Shown in pieces: positions 26,001 to 35,000 of a DNA stretch of 64,000 bases (positions are counted from its first letter, which is position 1; the number at the start of each line of letters is the position of its first letter). The notes under the pieces are model-generated. The model saw only the letters and a program-made list of their open reading frames with translations. It was not told where the DNA came from and searched no databases. Made by a program: the position numbers and the translations under genes. The stretch covers positions 1 to 64,000 of the forward strand of contig NZ_JAYGHW010000001.1 in assembly GCF_034932185.1 (NCBI RefSeq). The letters run 5' to 3'. Source of the DNA: Spirulina sp034932185 (GTDB lineage Bacteria; Cyanobacteriota; Cyanobacteriia; Cyanobacteriales; Spirulinaceae).

Positions 26001-26166
26001 CGCCAGTGGTGCGGGTAACGAAATTTTACAACCCCTGGCGATCGTCGTCTTGGGGGGGTTATTTACCTCAACAGCCCTAACGCTGTTGGTGATTCCCGCC
26101 CTTTATGCCCAGTTTGGCCCCTGGTTAATGCCTCAACTGAAACAAGATCAAGCCTCCTTCCTCTAG
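23032..26166 (+). CDS. Heavy-metal efflux RND transporter (CzcA/CusA/NrsA-like)
   Basis: A 1044-residue inner-membrane proton-driven pump of the RND superfamily, normal length for the family. It shows the N-terminal helix followed by the porter domain (FPEFAPPQVDIHTEATGL), a first bundle of membrane helices (about 340-540), a second porter domain and the last bundle (about 850-1030). The acidic motif in the fourth helix region (VVDDSIVDMEN) is that of heavy-metal exporters. With the adaptor upstream and the His-rich two-component system opposite, it should export Ni, Co, Cu or Zn. No outer-membrane factor is encoded here, so a shared TolC-like protein is expected. Confidence 0.92.
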   Translation: MFDTLLNQTLKNSIAQRWFIVACAICLTVWGVFGVTQMPLDVFPEFAPPQVDIHTEATGLAPEEVESQITVPIERAVNGLPGVTTVRSSSKVGLSMVSVVFDQNADIYKARQSVTERLQQVTNQLPEGTHPPEISPLASPLGTVLMYAFTVNGQGQTSMMDLRRFVDSTLSSQILSVPGVTDVTIYGGDERQEQVLVDPAKLRSLNVSLTEVTHAARGANSNAPGGFLIGGGQELLVRGLGQVQSVEELKTSVIKVQDGKPILLQDVAEVKNGAALKRGDGSLNGQPAVVMMVNKQPDVDTPTVTKAVEAVMQSLQSTFPADVEVMQTFRQANFIDAAIRNVSGSLLQGIVIVSVVMLLFLMNWRTAVITLSAIPLSLLIGLMLLKAFGLGINTMTLGGLVVAIGSVVDDSIVDMENCYRGLRTNQAQGNPKHPLQVVYDTSVEVRLAVIFSTVIIVVVFAPIFSLTGVEGRIFAPMGIAYLLSIAASTLVALTLSPALCGILLAHQTLPQEGTLVSRWAERLYRPLLNVALKSPQIILGFALAALVAACAIFPSLGRVFLPEFQEKSMVNSMVLFPGVSLEMTNRAGFALANALQDNPLYDSVQVRAGRTPGDADGAGVNMAHVDVELSDVALKDREASVQQLREAFLKLPGVAPNIGGFISHRMDEVLSGVRSAIAIKIFGPDLAELRRIGEQVRDAIKPIEGEPIEGVVDLQLEPQLPIRQVKIQYNRAAAATYGLRMEQLSDVVETALNGRVVSQVVEDQQLIDIAVSLTESARNSLDAIRAIPIATPTGAMIALGDVATVDYGMGANVVNREDVSRLIVVSANVGERDLGSVVEEIQSQIRQTVQLPNGYFIQYGGQFEAEQNASNNLLIFSILAAIVIAVLIFFSVKSLPATLAIMINLPLALVGGIVSILLTGGVMSIASLIGFITLFGVAVRNGLLLVDNYNNKFAQGMHPKDVILKGSLERVNAILMTALTSALGMLPLAIASGAGNEILQPLAIVVLGGLFTSTALTLLVIPALYAQFGPWLMPQLKQDQASFL

Positions 26167-26212
26167 GGTTTGAATCGTACAATCAAGAATCCAGTCGTAG
26201 AATTGAAAGCAG

Positions 26213-26288
26213 TAGGGGCGAAAAATCTTTCGCCCTCTCCCCGAAAAAATCTTTCGCCCTCTCCCCGAAAAAATCTTTCGCTCTCCCC
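26213..26288. repeat. Three tandem GGCGAAAAA-TCTTTCGCC units
   Basis: Three copies of a roughly 25-bp unit (CGAAAAAATCTTTCGCCCTC-TCCCC, with small changes) run in tandem between the RND pump gene and the second Uma2 gene. The first copy has the full GGGCGAAA/TTTCGCCC stem; later copies have lost part of the left arm. The array ends just before the Uma2 start. Confidence 0.8.
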
Positions 26289-26299
26289 TGAACATCCCC

Positions 26300-26887
26300 A
26301 TGGTTCTCGCCCCTCCCACCCTCACCCTAGAGCAATTCCTCACCCAACCCGAAACCAAACCCGCCCAAGAATACATTGAGGGGGCAATTTCCCCTAAACC
26401 CATGCCCCAAGGAAGACATAGCCGTCTGCAAGCCAAACTCTGTGCCGCCATCAATCAAGCAGCGGAAACAGAGGCGATCGCCGCTGCCTTTCCCGAACTG
26501 CGCTGTACCTGTGGCGATATTGCTCCGCAAGGGCAAGCCCAACGCTCTTTAGTTCCCGATATTGCGGTGTTTCGGTGGGCTAGAATTCCCTTCACTGCTG
26601 AGGGGGATGTCTGCGATCGCTTTTCCCTCGCCCCCGATTGGACGATTGAAATCCTGTCAACGGATCAGTCCCCCAATCGGGTGATTGGCAATATTTTGTA
26701 CTTGATGCGCCATGGGACTGAATTGGGGTGGTTCATCGATCCCGAAGATCGCAGTATTTTAGTCTTTACGTCCCAGCAAGAACCGGAACTCTTCACCGGA
26801 GCCATGGCCTTACCCTGCCTCCCGGATATTCCCCTATCGTTAACCGCTACCCAGGTTTTCCGCTGGCTCCAAATGGCCAAGGGTTAA
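26300..26887 (+). CDS. Uma2 (DUF820) family protein
   Basis: A 195-residue Uma2-family protein of normal length. The family core is visible: LTLEQFLTQP, the acidic EYIEGAI, the helix with HSRLQAKLCAAIN, the PDIAVFRW strand, WTIEILSTDQSPN and LGWFIDPEDRSILVF. The putative nuclease-fold acids (Glu of YIEG, Asp of PDIAV, Glu of IEILS) are present. Biological function is unproven for this family. It starts just after a palindrome array and is unrelated in operon terms to the RND pump. Confidence 0.88.
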   Translation: MVLAPPTLTLEQFLTQPETKPAQEYIEGAISPKPMPQGRHSRLQAKLCAAINQAAETEAIAAAFPELRCTCGDIAPQGQAQRSLVPDIAVFRWARIPFTAEGDVCDRFSLAPDWTIEILSTDQSPNRVIGNILYLMRHGTELGWFIDPEDRSILVFTSQQEPELFTGAMALPCLPDIPLSLTATQVFRWLQMAKG

Positions 26888-26982
26888 GTCCTGAGGAATG
26901 GCGGCCATGGTTCCCCCTTTTGCTATGCTTTTAGGGCTTGGGCAGCCCTGCCCCTCGATTGTGCCGATTCCTCCTGAAAATC

Positions 26983-28788
26983 ATGCAACTTTTTGACTGG
27001 TTAATTGTGCTGCTGTACCTTGTCCTCTCCATGGGGTTGGGGCTGTATTTGGGCCGGAAGGGATCAAAAAGTTTAGTCGATTTCTTTGTGTCGGGGCGAT
27101 CGCTCTCCTGGTGGTTAGCGGGGACAAGCATGGCCGCCACGACGTTCTCCATTGATACCCCCCTGTATATTGCCGGGGTTGTGGGGACGCGGGGTATTGT
27201 GGGGAATTGGGAATGGTGGAGCTTCGGTATTGCCCATGTGATTATGATCTATATTTTTGCGCGGCTGTGGCGGCGATCAGAGATTGTCACCGATGCCCAA
27301 CTCACAGAAATGCGCTACGGCGGTAAACCGGCGGCGATCCTCCGAGGCACAAAGGCCTTCCTCTTTGCCCTACCCATCAACTGCATTGGCATTGGTTACG
27401 CGATGTTGGCCATGGTGAAGGTGGTGGATGCGCTCAAGCTTTGGCAGAGTGTGGGCATTGATCCAGGGGATAATATTAAGCTCAAACTCTGGAGCGTCAT
27501 TGGTGTCAGTGTTTTTGTGCTGATCTATTCGGGGTTTTCGGGCCTGTGGGGCGTGGTGGCGACGGATTTTTTCCAGTTTTTCCTCGGTTTGGGGGGGGCG
27601 ATCATCGTCGCGATTATTGCGGTGAACCATGTGGGCGGTATGGGGGAACTGATCCCCGCTGTTCAGGCCAGCACTGAGTTTGATGCCCTTTCCTTCCTCC
27701 CTTTGGAAAATTGGCGCTGGAGTGATACTGCCGGGATCAGCCTCACCACCTTTTCAGCTTATCTGTTTGTGCAATGGTGGTCGTTCCGGCGCAGCGATGG
27801 CGGTGGCGAATTTATTCAGCGGTTGGCGGCGGCAAAGGATGAACGGGAAGCGGAAAAAGCTGCCTGGTGGTTCAATATCCTCCATTACGTCGTGCGAACT
27901 TGGCCTTGGATTGTGGTGGCCTTGGTGGCGTTGGTGATTTATCCTGATTTAGGCGATCGCGAATTGGGCTACCCCCAGTTAATGCTCGACTTCCTCCCCA
28001 CGGGTTTACTGGGCTTAGTGGTCGCTTCCCTCTTGGCAGCATTCATGAGTACCGTGTCCACCTCCATCAACTGGGGCGCATCCTACCTCACCAATGATCT
28101 CTATTTACGCTTTTTTCGCCCCAACTCTACCCAAGCGGAATTAGTGTTTGTGGGGCGTTTAGCTTCGGTGTTGGTGACAGTGTTGGGCGCTGTGGCGGCT
28201 TTCTATGCCACCGATGTCGCCACCGTCTTTCGCCTCGTGATCGCCATTGGCACAGGGCCGGGATTGGTGTTGATCCTGCGGTGGTTCTGGTGGCGGATCA
28301 ATGCGGCGGCGGAATGGGCCGCGATGATCTGCGGGTTCGTGATTGGCATGGCCACCAGTTTAAACCCCGAACTTTTAGCCGCTATTCCGGATTTTGGCCA
28401 ACGGTTGTTAATAATTTCGGGAATTACGGCGGTGGTGTGGATTGCGGTGATGTTCCTCACGCCGCCAGAATCTGATGAAACCCTCGATGCTTTCTATACA
28501 AAAGTGCGGCCGGCGGGTTGGGGTTGGCGACGGCAACGGGAGCGCACCGGCATCCCCCCAGGGCAGGATTTAGGCTTAGATGTACAACGGGTGATCGCCG
28601 CTTCCTTGATTCTGTTTGGGGCGATGTTTTCCGTGGGGGGCTTTTTACTGCTGCGATCGCTCACCGGCTGGGTTTGGTTAATCATCGGCGTTCTCGCCTG
28701 GTTCTGGCTCCAAGCCCTCGATAAACGGGCTATCCCCCCCATGCTCCGCCCTGGCCTAGAGGATCAGGGGGATCATGGTGAGGATTGA
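26983..28788 (+). CDS. Sodium:solute symporter family transporter
   Basis: A 601-residue membrane transporter of the SSS family with about 13 hydrophobic segments. Typical marks are MQLFDWLIVLLYLVLSMGLG, FFVSGRSLSWWLAGTSMAATTFS in the first helices, and LLAAFMSTVSTSINWGASYLTNDLY further on. The substrate cannot be told. A frame open from 26938 is discounted because MQLFDW at 26983 is the family N-terminus. It is convergent with the holin-like gene and ends 3 bp from it. Confidence 0.9.
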   Translation: MQLFDWLIVLLYLVLSMGLGLYLGRKGSKSLVDFFVSGRSLSWWLAGTSMAATTFSIDTPLYIAGVVGTRGIVGNWEWWSFGIAHVIMIYIFARLWRRSEIVTDAQLTEMRYGGKPAAILRGTKAFLFALPINCIGIGYAMLAMVKVVDALKLWQSVGIDPGDNIKLKLWSVIGVSVFVLIYSGFSGLWGVVATDFFQFFLGLGGAIIVAIIAVNHVGGMGELIPAVQASTEFDALSFLPLENWRWSDTAGISLTTFSAYLFVQWWSFRRSDGGGEFIQRLAAAKDEREAEKAAWWFNILHYVVRTWPWIVVALVALVIYPDLGDRELGYPQLMLDFLPTGLLGLVVASLLAAFMSTVSTSINWGASYLTNDLYLRFFRPNSTQAELVFVGRLASVLVTVLGAVAAFYATDVATVFRLVIAIGTGPGLVLILRWFWWRINAAAEWAAMICGFVIGMATSLNPELLAAIPDFGQRLLIISGITAVVWIAVMFLTPPESDETLDAFYTKVRPAGWGWRRQRERTGIPPGQDLGLDVQRVIAASLILFGAMFSVGGFLLLRSLTGWVWLIIGVLAWFWLQALDKRAIPPMLRPGLEDQGDHGED

Positions 28789-28791
28789 AGA

Positions 28792-29142
28792 CTAGAAAAG
28801 AGCGTTAAAAATTTGCATCAGCACTGAGTTAAGGATACTCAGTACAATTGTACCGAGCAATGCACTCCAAAACCCATTTTTGAGGGAAAAACCCTCCACA
28901 AGGGCAGCGGCGATCGCAAAAATAATCGCGTTAATCACCAAGCTGAATAACCCCAAGGTTAAGAACGTAATCGGGAAAGCCAAAAACGCCAAAACCGGAT
29001 AAACCGTCGCATTCAACAGCCCAAACACCACCCCCGCCATCAACGCCTTATTAAATCCATCCACCTCAATGCCCAAGGGCAACTTAGCAATAATCATCAA
29101 ACTAATCGCCGTGATCACCACTGTCAAGATAAACTGCCACAT
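28792..29142 (-). CDS. Phage holin family 4-like integral membrane protein
   Basis: A 116-residue protein with four hydrophobic helices and few charges, of the Phage_holin_4_2 superfamily that is common as a chromosomal gene in cyanobacteria and actinobacteria. Recognisable features are GVVFGLLNATVYPVLAFLA followed by FPITFLTLGLFSLVINAI. The longer frame to 29259 adds a non-hydrophobic lead of 39 residues; the ATG at 29142 places the first helix at the N-terminus. No phage genes lie around it, so a lysis role is not implied. Confidence 0.82.
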   Translation of the reverse strand: MWQFILTVVITAISLMIIAKLPLGIEVDGFNKALMAGVVFGLLNATVYPVLAFLAFPITFLTLGLFSLVINAIIFAIAAALVEGFSLKNGFWSALLGTIVLSILNSVLMQIFNALF

Positions 29143-29297
29143 ATCCAACCCTCCTAGTTGCAACATCGAACGCAGATCCTGACCTTGACAATCGGGTAGG
29201 TCTGCTCCTTCAGGGTAGCGAAAAAATTTTCCCACCGACCACAATTGCTCCAGCAACATTCCGCAGGTTGCTCAATAAAGGGGGCATCAGCCGTTAT

Positions 29298-29339
29298 GCC
29301 GCTCTTTTGTATCAGGGATTAATCGCTCTGACGCACCCT
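29298..29339. repeat. Solo fragment of the GGTGCGTCAG-ended element
   Basis: GCCGCTCTTTTG at one end and TCTGACGCACCCT at the other match the left 40 bp of the element at 7219-7258 in reverse complement. Only one terminal repeat is recognisable here. It lies between the holin-like gene and cydB. Confidence 0.6.
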
Positions 29340-29389
29340 AAATCTTGAATCAAAGGGCTAGAAAAACATTGCAGAAAGTAAAGGGGTGA

Positions 29390-30406
29390 TCACTCCCCTT
29401 CATTGACAATCTTACCCCGAAAAACAATGTAGTTGTAGATGTTATAGAACAAGACAATCGGAATCAAAAAGCCGATAAATGTCAACATAAACACCAAAGA
29501 ACTGGGGGCGGCGGCGGCTTCGTAAATTGTCACACTAGGGGGAATGATATTCGGGAAAATGACAAACCCTAAGCCAATGAACGACAAACAAAACACTAAA
29601 AATGTATAGACCAGTGGGCTATTTTCTCGGCGTTGATACAAGCTTCTGAGTAGGAGAAAAACGCAAATAATTGCCAAGATTGGAATTAAACCAAAAATGT
29701 AGATCAGTGGAGCCGTAAATAATTGACTGCGGGCCTGTTCTGACATTAGTGGTGTGCTGATCGTGATAAATAAAGCCCCCGCTAGGGTTGTCCATGTGGC
29801 AATGATTGCGGTTTTATAATGAATTTTTTGCAGATCGCCGGTCGTTTTTAAAATGAGATAGGTTGAGCCAATTAATACATAGCTTTGGATCAGGGTTAAG
29901 GCCACAATTACAGAGCGCCAGGTTAACCAATCCCAAATACCACCGACAAAGTGACCCGCTGCATCAACGGTAATTCCTTCAAAAACACTCCCTAAGGCAA
30001 ATCCTTGGCCCAAGGCAGCGAGGAAACTCCCCACCCCAAAGGTAATATTCCAGACTAATTTGTTGTCGGCATTTTCTCGAAATTCAAAGGAGACGGCCCT
30101 TAAAATTAAACCGACCACCATAATCACTGCTGGTAAATATAGGGCATTGAGGATCGTCGCATAGGCAAGGGGAAATGCCCCAAAGAGGGAACCACCCATT
30201 AATACTAACCAGGTTTCATTGGCATCCCAAACATTCCCTAAACTGGTCATCAAAATGCTGCGACGCTCTTCTGTAGATGCTGTTAGTGAAAGAATCCCCA
30301 CACCTAGATCAAAACCATCGAGCAGCACATAAAGAAAGAGAAACAGTCCTAAGATAAAAAACCAAACTTGGGGGAGAAATTGTTGTAACGGTTCAAGGGG
30401 TTCCAT
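29390..30406 (-). CDS. cydB: Cytochrome bd-type quinol oxidase subunit II
   Basis: A 338-residue polytopic subunit of the bd terminal oxidase, which passes electrons from quinol to oxygen without proton pumping. It has the family start WFILGLFLFLYVLLDGFDLGVG and the conserved LGNVWDANETWLVLMGG. It follows cydA after 23 bp on the minus strand, so the two are one operon. The protein sits in the thylakoid or cytoplasmic membrane. Confidence 0.95.
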   Translation of the reverse strand: MEPLEPLQQFLPQVWFFILGLFLFLYVLLDGFDLGVGILSLTASTEERRSILMTSLGNVWDANETWLVLMGGSLFGAFPLAYATILNALYLPAVIMVVGLILRAVSFEFRENADNKLVWNITFGVGSFLAALGQGFALGSVFEGITVDAAGHFVGGIWDWLTWRSVIVALTLIQSYVLIGSTYLILKTTGDLQKIHYKTAIIATWTTLAGALFITISTPLMSEQARSQLFTAPLIYIFGLIPILAIICVFLLLRSLYQRRENSPLVYTFLVFCLSFIGLGFVIFPNIIPPSVTIYEAAAAPSSLVFMLTFIGFLIPIVLFYNIYNYIVFRGKIVNEGE

Positions 30407-30429
30407 GGTTGTTGTTGATGCTATTAAGG

Positions 30430-31872
30430 CTATTGTTGGGCTTCTGTGGGCCGGCGGTTGGGTGTATGTTGGGCCGGTTCAATGTCGAGGGGTTGTAACG
30501 CATTGAAAGGTAAGGGTAGTTCTAAGTTGGGGCCTTTGCGGATAATTCGACTACCAAAGTACAAGGCAGCGAAGAAAAAGACGGTGTACATACTGGTTAA
30601 CCCCAGGAGGGAAAAAAGAATTTCGCCGGGGGGAAGGTTCGAGGCAGAATCAACGGTGCGTAATTCACCATAAACAATCCAGGGTTGGCGACCAACGCAG
30701 CGGACAATCCAACCGGCTTCAACGGCAAGATATCCCAAAGGGCCGGCGAAAATCCAGGCCCGCATCAACCATTTTTGCTGGGCGATCGCCTCTGTACTCA
30801 TCTTACCCCGCAGCCATTGAATGACTGTCGTCAGTACCAAACCGGCCAGGAATAAGCCGATGGCCACCATGATCCGAAATGAATAGTAGATTAATCCCAC
30901 CATATGGGGGCGATTTTCTGGCTCCCATGCCTTCAAACCTTGCACGGGTTGATCAAGGGTGGGCTTCAGTTCCAGGATGTAACTCAATGCGCCGGGAATT
31001 TTAATTTCCCAAGTGTTTTGCTCGGCTTGATCATTGGGGATTGCCATTAAACTCCAGTCGGCGGCTTGTCCGGCAGGGATTGTTTCCCATTGGGCTTCCA
31101 TGGCGGCAAGTTTGGCGGGTTGATATTGATAAACTTGCTCGGCGCTGAGATGTCCTACGAAGATTTGCAGGGGGGCAACGGCTAGGGCAACCACGAGGAT
31201 AACCTTGAGCGATCGCGCAAAAAACTCTTGATGGCGTTGATTAATAATGTACCAAGCACTAATGCCACCAATCACAAAAAGCGATGTTTCCAACGTGGCA
31301 AAAAACATATGGAGAAAGCTATTTACCATAAAGGGATTGGCAATGGCTTGAAAATAGTCTGCGACGACAAATTTGCCATTGATAAATTCTCCCCCTGCTG
31401 GTGTTTGGAGCCAAGAATTAGCGGATAAAATCCAAAATGTGGAAAGGTTAGCTCCAAAGGCAACGAGAATGGTTGCGATCCAATGAATCAACGCCGGAAC
31501 CCGGCCCCAGCCAAAGAGCATAATCCCTAAAAAGCTGGCTTCAAGCATGAAGGCCATTGTCCCTTCAAAGCCGAGAATTGTCCCAAAAAAATCACCGACA
31601 GCTTCCGAAAATGGGGCCCAATTTAAGCCAAATTGAAAGGCCATCGGTAGGCCGGAAGCGACACCAATGCCAAAGTTTAAAACGTAGAGTTTTGACCAAA
31701 AGCGGGCATGGTGATAATAATCAATATTACGGGTTTTGAGCCAGAGGCCTTCGATGATCACCAGATAGATGCCCATGCCTGTGGTTAAAACAGGCCAGAG
31801 CATATGAAAGATCGCAGTCAGCGCAAACTGAGTCCGCGAGAGCGCTACGGTATTTGAGAAGAAATCTGTCAT
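30430..31872 (-). CDS. cydA: Cytochrome bd-type quinol oxidase subunit I
   Basis: A 480-residue haem-bearing subunit. H23 in AIFHMLWP and the His of NSFLHMFFATLE are the axial haem ligand positions, and GRQPWIVYGELRT is the conserved block near the oxygen site. The quinol-binding region (QPAKLAAMEAQWE) is followed by a short loop, as in the cyanide-insensitive (CioA) branch, rather than the long insertion of the E. coli enzyme. In cyanobacteria this oxidase is associated with low-oxygen or over-reduction conditions. The 31873-32055 gap upstream should hold the promoter; I see no clear boxes there. Confidence 0.95.
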   Translation of the reverse strand: MTDFFSNTVALSRTQFALTAIFHMLWPVLTTGMGIYLVIIEGLWLKTRNIDYYHHARFWSKLYVLNFGIGVASGLPMAFQFGLNWAPFSEAVGDFFGTILGFEGTMAFMLEASFLGIMLFGWGRVPALIHWIATILVAFGANLSTFWILSANSWLQTPAGGEFINGKFVVADYFQAIANPFMVNSFLHMFFATLETSLFVIGGISAWYIINQRHQEFFARSLKVILVVALAVAPLQIFVGHLSAEQVYQYQPAKLAAMEAQWETIPAGQAADWSLMAIPNDQAEQNTWEIKIPGALSYILELKPTLDQPVQGLKAWEPENRPHMVGLIYYSFRIMVAIGLFLAGLVLTTVIQWLRGKMSTEAIAQQKWLMRAWIFAGPLGYLAVEAGWIVRCVGRQPWIVYGELRTVDSASNLPPGEILFSLLGLTSMYTVFFFAALYFGSRIIRKGPNLELPLPFNALQPLDIEPAQHTPNRRPTEAQQ

Positions 31873-32055
31873 GGGTCAACCCAAGTTTTATGAATTAATG
31901 TTGCGAGTATGCTGTTTGTGTAACAAATTCCTTCGAGATGTTGCAATAGACAGCCGGTCGAGGTTGTAAACCTAAAGGTTCTCTTTAGGTTTCCTAGGGG
32001 CCATGGGAACTGCTGGCAGGTTTGGGGGAGTCGTCTACAACAGTGGGGTGGTTTG

Positions 32056-35000
32056 TTACCAGGGGCTGCCGATCATCGTGAAAGCACTCCAATAGTAGGG
32101 ATGGGAGAGATCCACCTGGCCTAAATTGGCTAACTCCGGGGTCAGGGGTACAGTTTGGGTTCCACTGACTAGATTAACCCCATCGAGATAGACCTTACCC
32201 TGAGCCATGGCTAACTGAGTTTGGCGCAGGGCTTCGGCTTTAATCGGGGCAGTTTGCAACTGTTGATAAAATGCACTCATTAACCCCAAGGTTCCCGCAT
32301 CGCTGACATACCACAGACTGCCTAACACCGATTTCACCCCCGCTTGCACGGCAAACCCAGCAAAGCCTAATTCTGCCTCGTTACTGCCCAAGGCGGTACG
32401 GCAAGCACTGAGAACCAAGAGTTCCACGGGGGGATTATTTAAGCCCAGTTCCCCGATGCGATCAAGGGTGAGGCGATCGCCCCACAGTTCAATATAGGAA
32501 TTCTCTGGACTACCCGATTGGAACTCTCCATGGGTACCGAGATGCACCATGCGGTAGCTGCGCTCGGCCCGGGCAGCTCGCAGTTGATTGAGGGTGAAAT
32601 CTTCGTTAATCAGTTTTGTGCCTGAGGCAATTTCTTCCGTGATCAGGCTCAATTCTAACGGGACAGCCGGGAGGGGTTCCTGGTTGGTAAATGTTGATGC
32701 CCCCATGGCCAGGATTGGCAACCCTTGTACCGATTGAAAGGTGTGATCACTTAAGGAAAGACTGGGCATTAAACCGACACTATGCTGTTCAATTAAAAAC
32801 CGTTGACCATCGTGCAGGGCGGCAAAGGGAATGAAGCGCAACCCTGCATCGGCAATAATACTAATGTGATCAATCTCATGGCTCTGAAGATCTGCCTGCA
32901 AAGGAGCAATCAACCATTGATAAAGCTGTTGGGCAGGATCTAAATAGCTATCCCCTTGCGGGCGAATAATGGCTCGATTTAAGCGCGATGCCATGGCCAC
33001 CGCTTGAGCGCGATTAACCGTTAGCCGCTTAATCGCCGTTTGCTGTCCCGGTGTCACGAGTACCAGTTGCAATTCGTCCGTTGCCCCTGCAAGGTTGCGG
33101 TTCCGCTGGGCAAGTTCTGGGAGCTTATCCAGTTGAGCACTGGCAATGAGAGACTGGGTGAGTTCCGGCGTGGATTCAATGCCTTTGGGAACGAAGGTGA
33201 GATACAGCAGGGCTGGTTTTTTGCCCGTTGCTTGGGCAATGCGATTCAGAATGCTTTGCGCTTCGGGAAGGCTGATGGTGGGAATTTCATCAAGCCCTAA
33301 ATAATCAGCATATTCTTGATTAAAAGAAGCTTCAAGATCTTCTACCCCTAGGTCTAAAGTATCTTGAATATCTTGCTCCACCCATGTATCAGTATCCACC
33401 TCGTCCTCTAGATTTTCTTCCTCACAATAGGGGGGACAACTTTGGCTAAGATCTCCTTTTGGATTCTCTGAAGAGGGTGGTAGATCGGGGAGTGGGGTTA
33501 ATGGTTCTTCGGCTTCATAGGCTCCCATATCAACCCGACCATAAACAATACGAGGATTTCCTCGCTGATCCACCGTTACTATTGTTGATGCATTATCGCC
33601 ACTGTTGAGGGCGGGGCTACCGGGAAGGAGGGCGTGGGTTTGGGTGGGGCCGCCGTTGTTGGCCAGGGGGCCAAGGAGGGGGTCAAGACCAACGATATTG
33701 CCATTTACGCCGTTGGTGGGGATGCCGCTGCCGGTCATACCGGCCGTACTGAGGATGAGGCTATGGCTGATATTGAAGGTGTGTGTACCATTAATAACGC
33801 TAATATCGGGGCCGGTGGGGGCGGTGTTGTTGGCGATGATGCTGTTGGTGAACGTGTGGGTGTTGTTGTTGGCAAGTGCAAGCCCCCCACCAATACTTGT
33901 GGCATTGTTAAAAGCGATGGTAGAGTTGGCCAGCGTCACCCCTCCTGCGCTGCTAATTCCACCCCCCTCAATTCCTGCGGAATTGTTAGAAATGGTAGAA
34001 TTAGTCAGTGTCACTGCTCCAAAGCTACGAATCCCGCCACCTTTTTCACTAGCCCAATTGTTAGCAACCGTAGAATTAGTTATTGTTCCCCCTGAATTGC
34101 TGTAAATTCCACCCCCAGAAGCATTCGTTGATGAATTTCCAGAAATTGTAGAATTGATCAGAGTTACACTACCAGTATCAATCCCCCCCCCATCATATTG
34201 TGCTGAATTTCCAGAAATCGTAGAGTTAATCACCGTCAACATTCCATTGTTCCGAATTCCACCGCCAGAATCCGTTGAATAATTATTAGAAATCGTCGAA
34301 TTAATTACTGTCGCATTTCCAAGGTTCCGAATGCCGCCGCCAGAAATGCTAGAAGAACCCTCTGTAATCGTGATGTTCTGGAATGTAGTGGTTGATCCGG
34401 GGAGTGTAATGTTAAACACCCCTGACGCATTATTACCGCTCACTGTTGAGCCATTGCCATCAATCGTCAGATTATTCTTTGCCCAATTAATTGAACCCGT
34501 CGTTAACGTCACCGTCCGCGCCATATCAAAAATCACCGTATCCCCCGCCGCCGCTGCCCCGATCTGCCCCCGCAACGAATCTGGCCCGTTATCATTAGCA
34601 TTCGTCACCGTCAGCGTCGCTAACTTCCCATCCCAATCGTTCAACGTTTCCACCGTAAAGGGATTAACAATCTCAAGATTTCCCGTTTGATATTCTAAAT
34701 CCCAATCCCCTCCATAATTCGCACTCCCCGTTGCATTCGTCGAAGCGGCAACCGTTACCCCCGTTAAATCTGCTAACGTATTCACAAAACTTTCGCCAAT
34801 CGCCCCCAACGCCGTAAAACAACTGTAAATCAACAGCGCCGCATTCGGCCCCAACTGTTCCCCCCATTGGGCAATTTGGCTCTGATAATTGCCAATATTT
34901 TCAGCATTAAGCCAAGTTTGACCCAGCCATACATTGCCTTGATTCCCCTCAGTCACTAAATTCAATTTATCAATGGGTTCTGTTACCCGCTCTAAAATTG

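Noticed and set aside
28792..29142. Prophage suggested by a holin-like gene
   Set aside because: No other phage genes are near, and this protein family is common in non-phage contexts.
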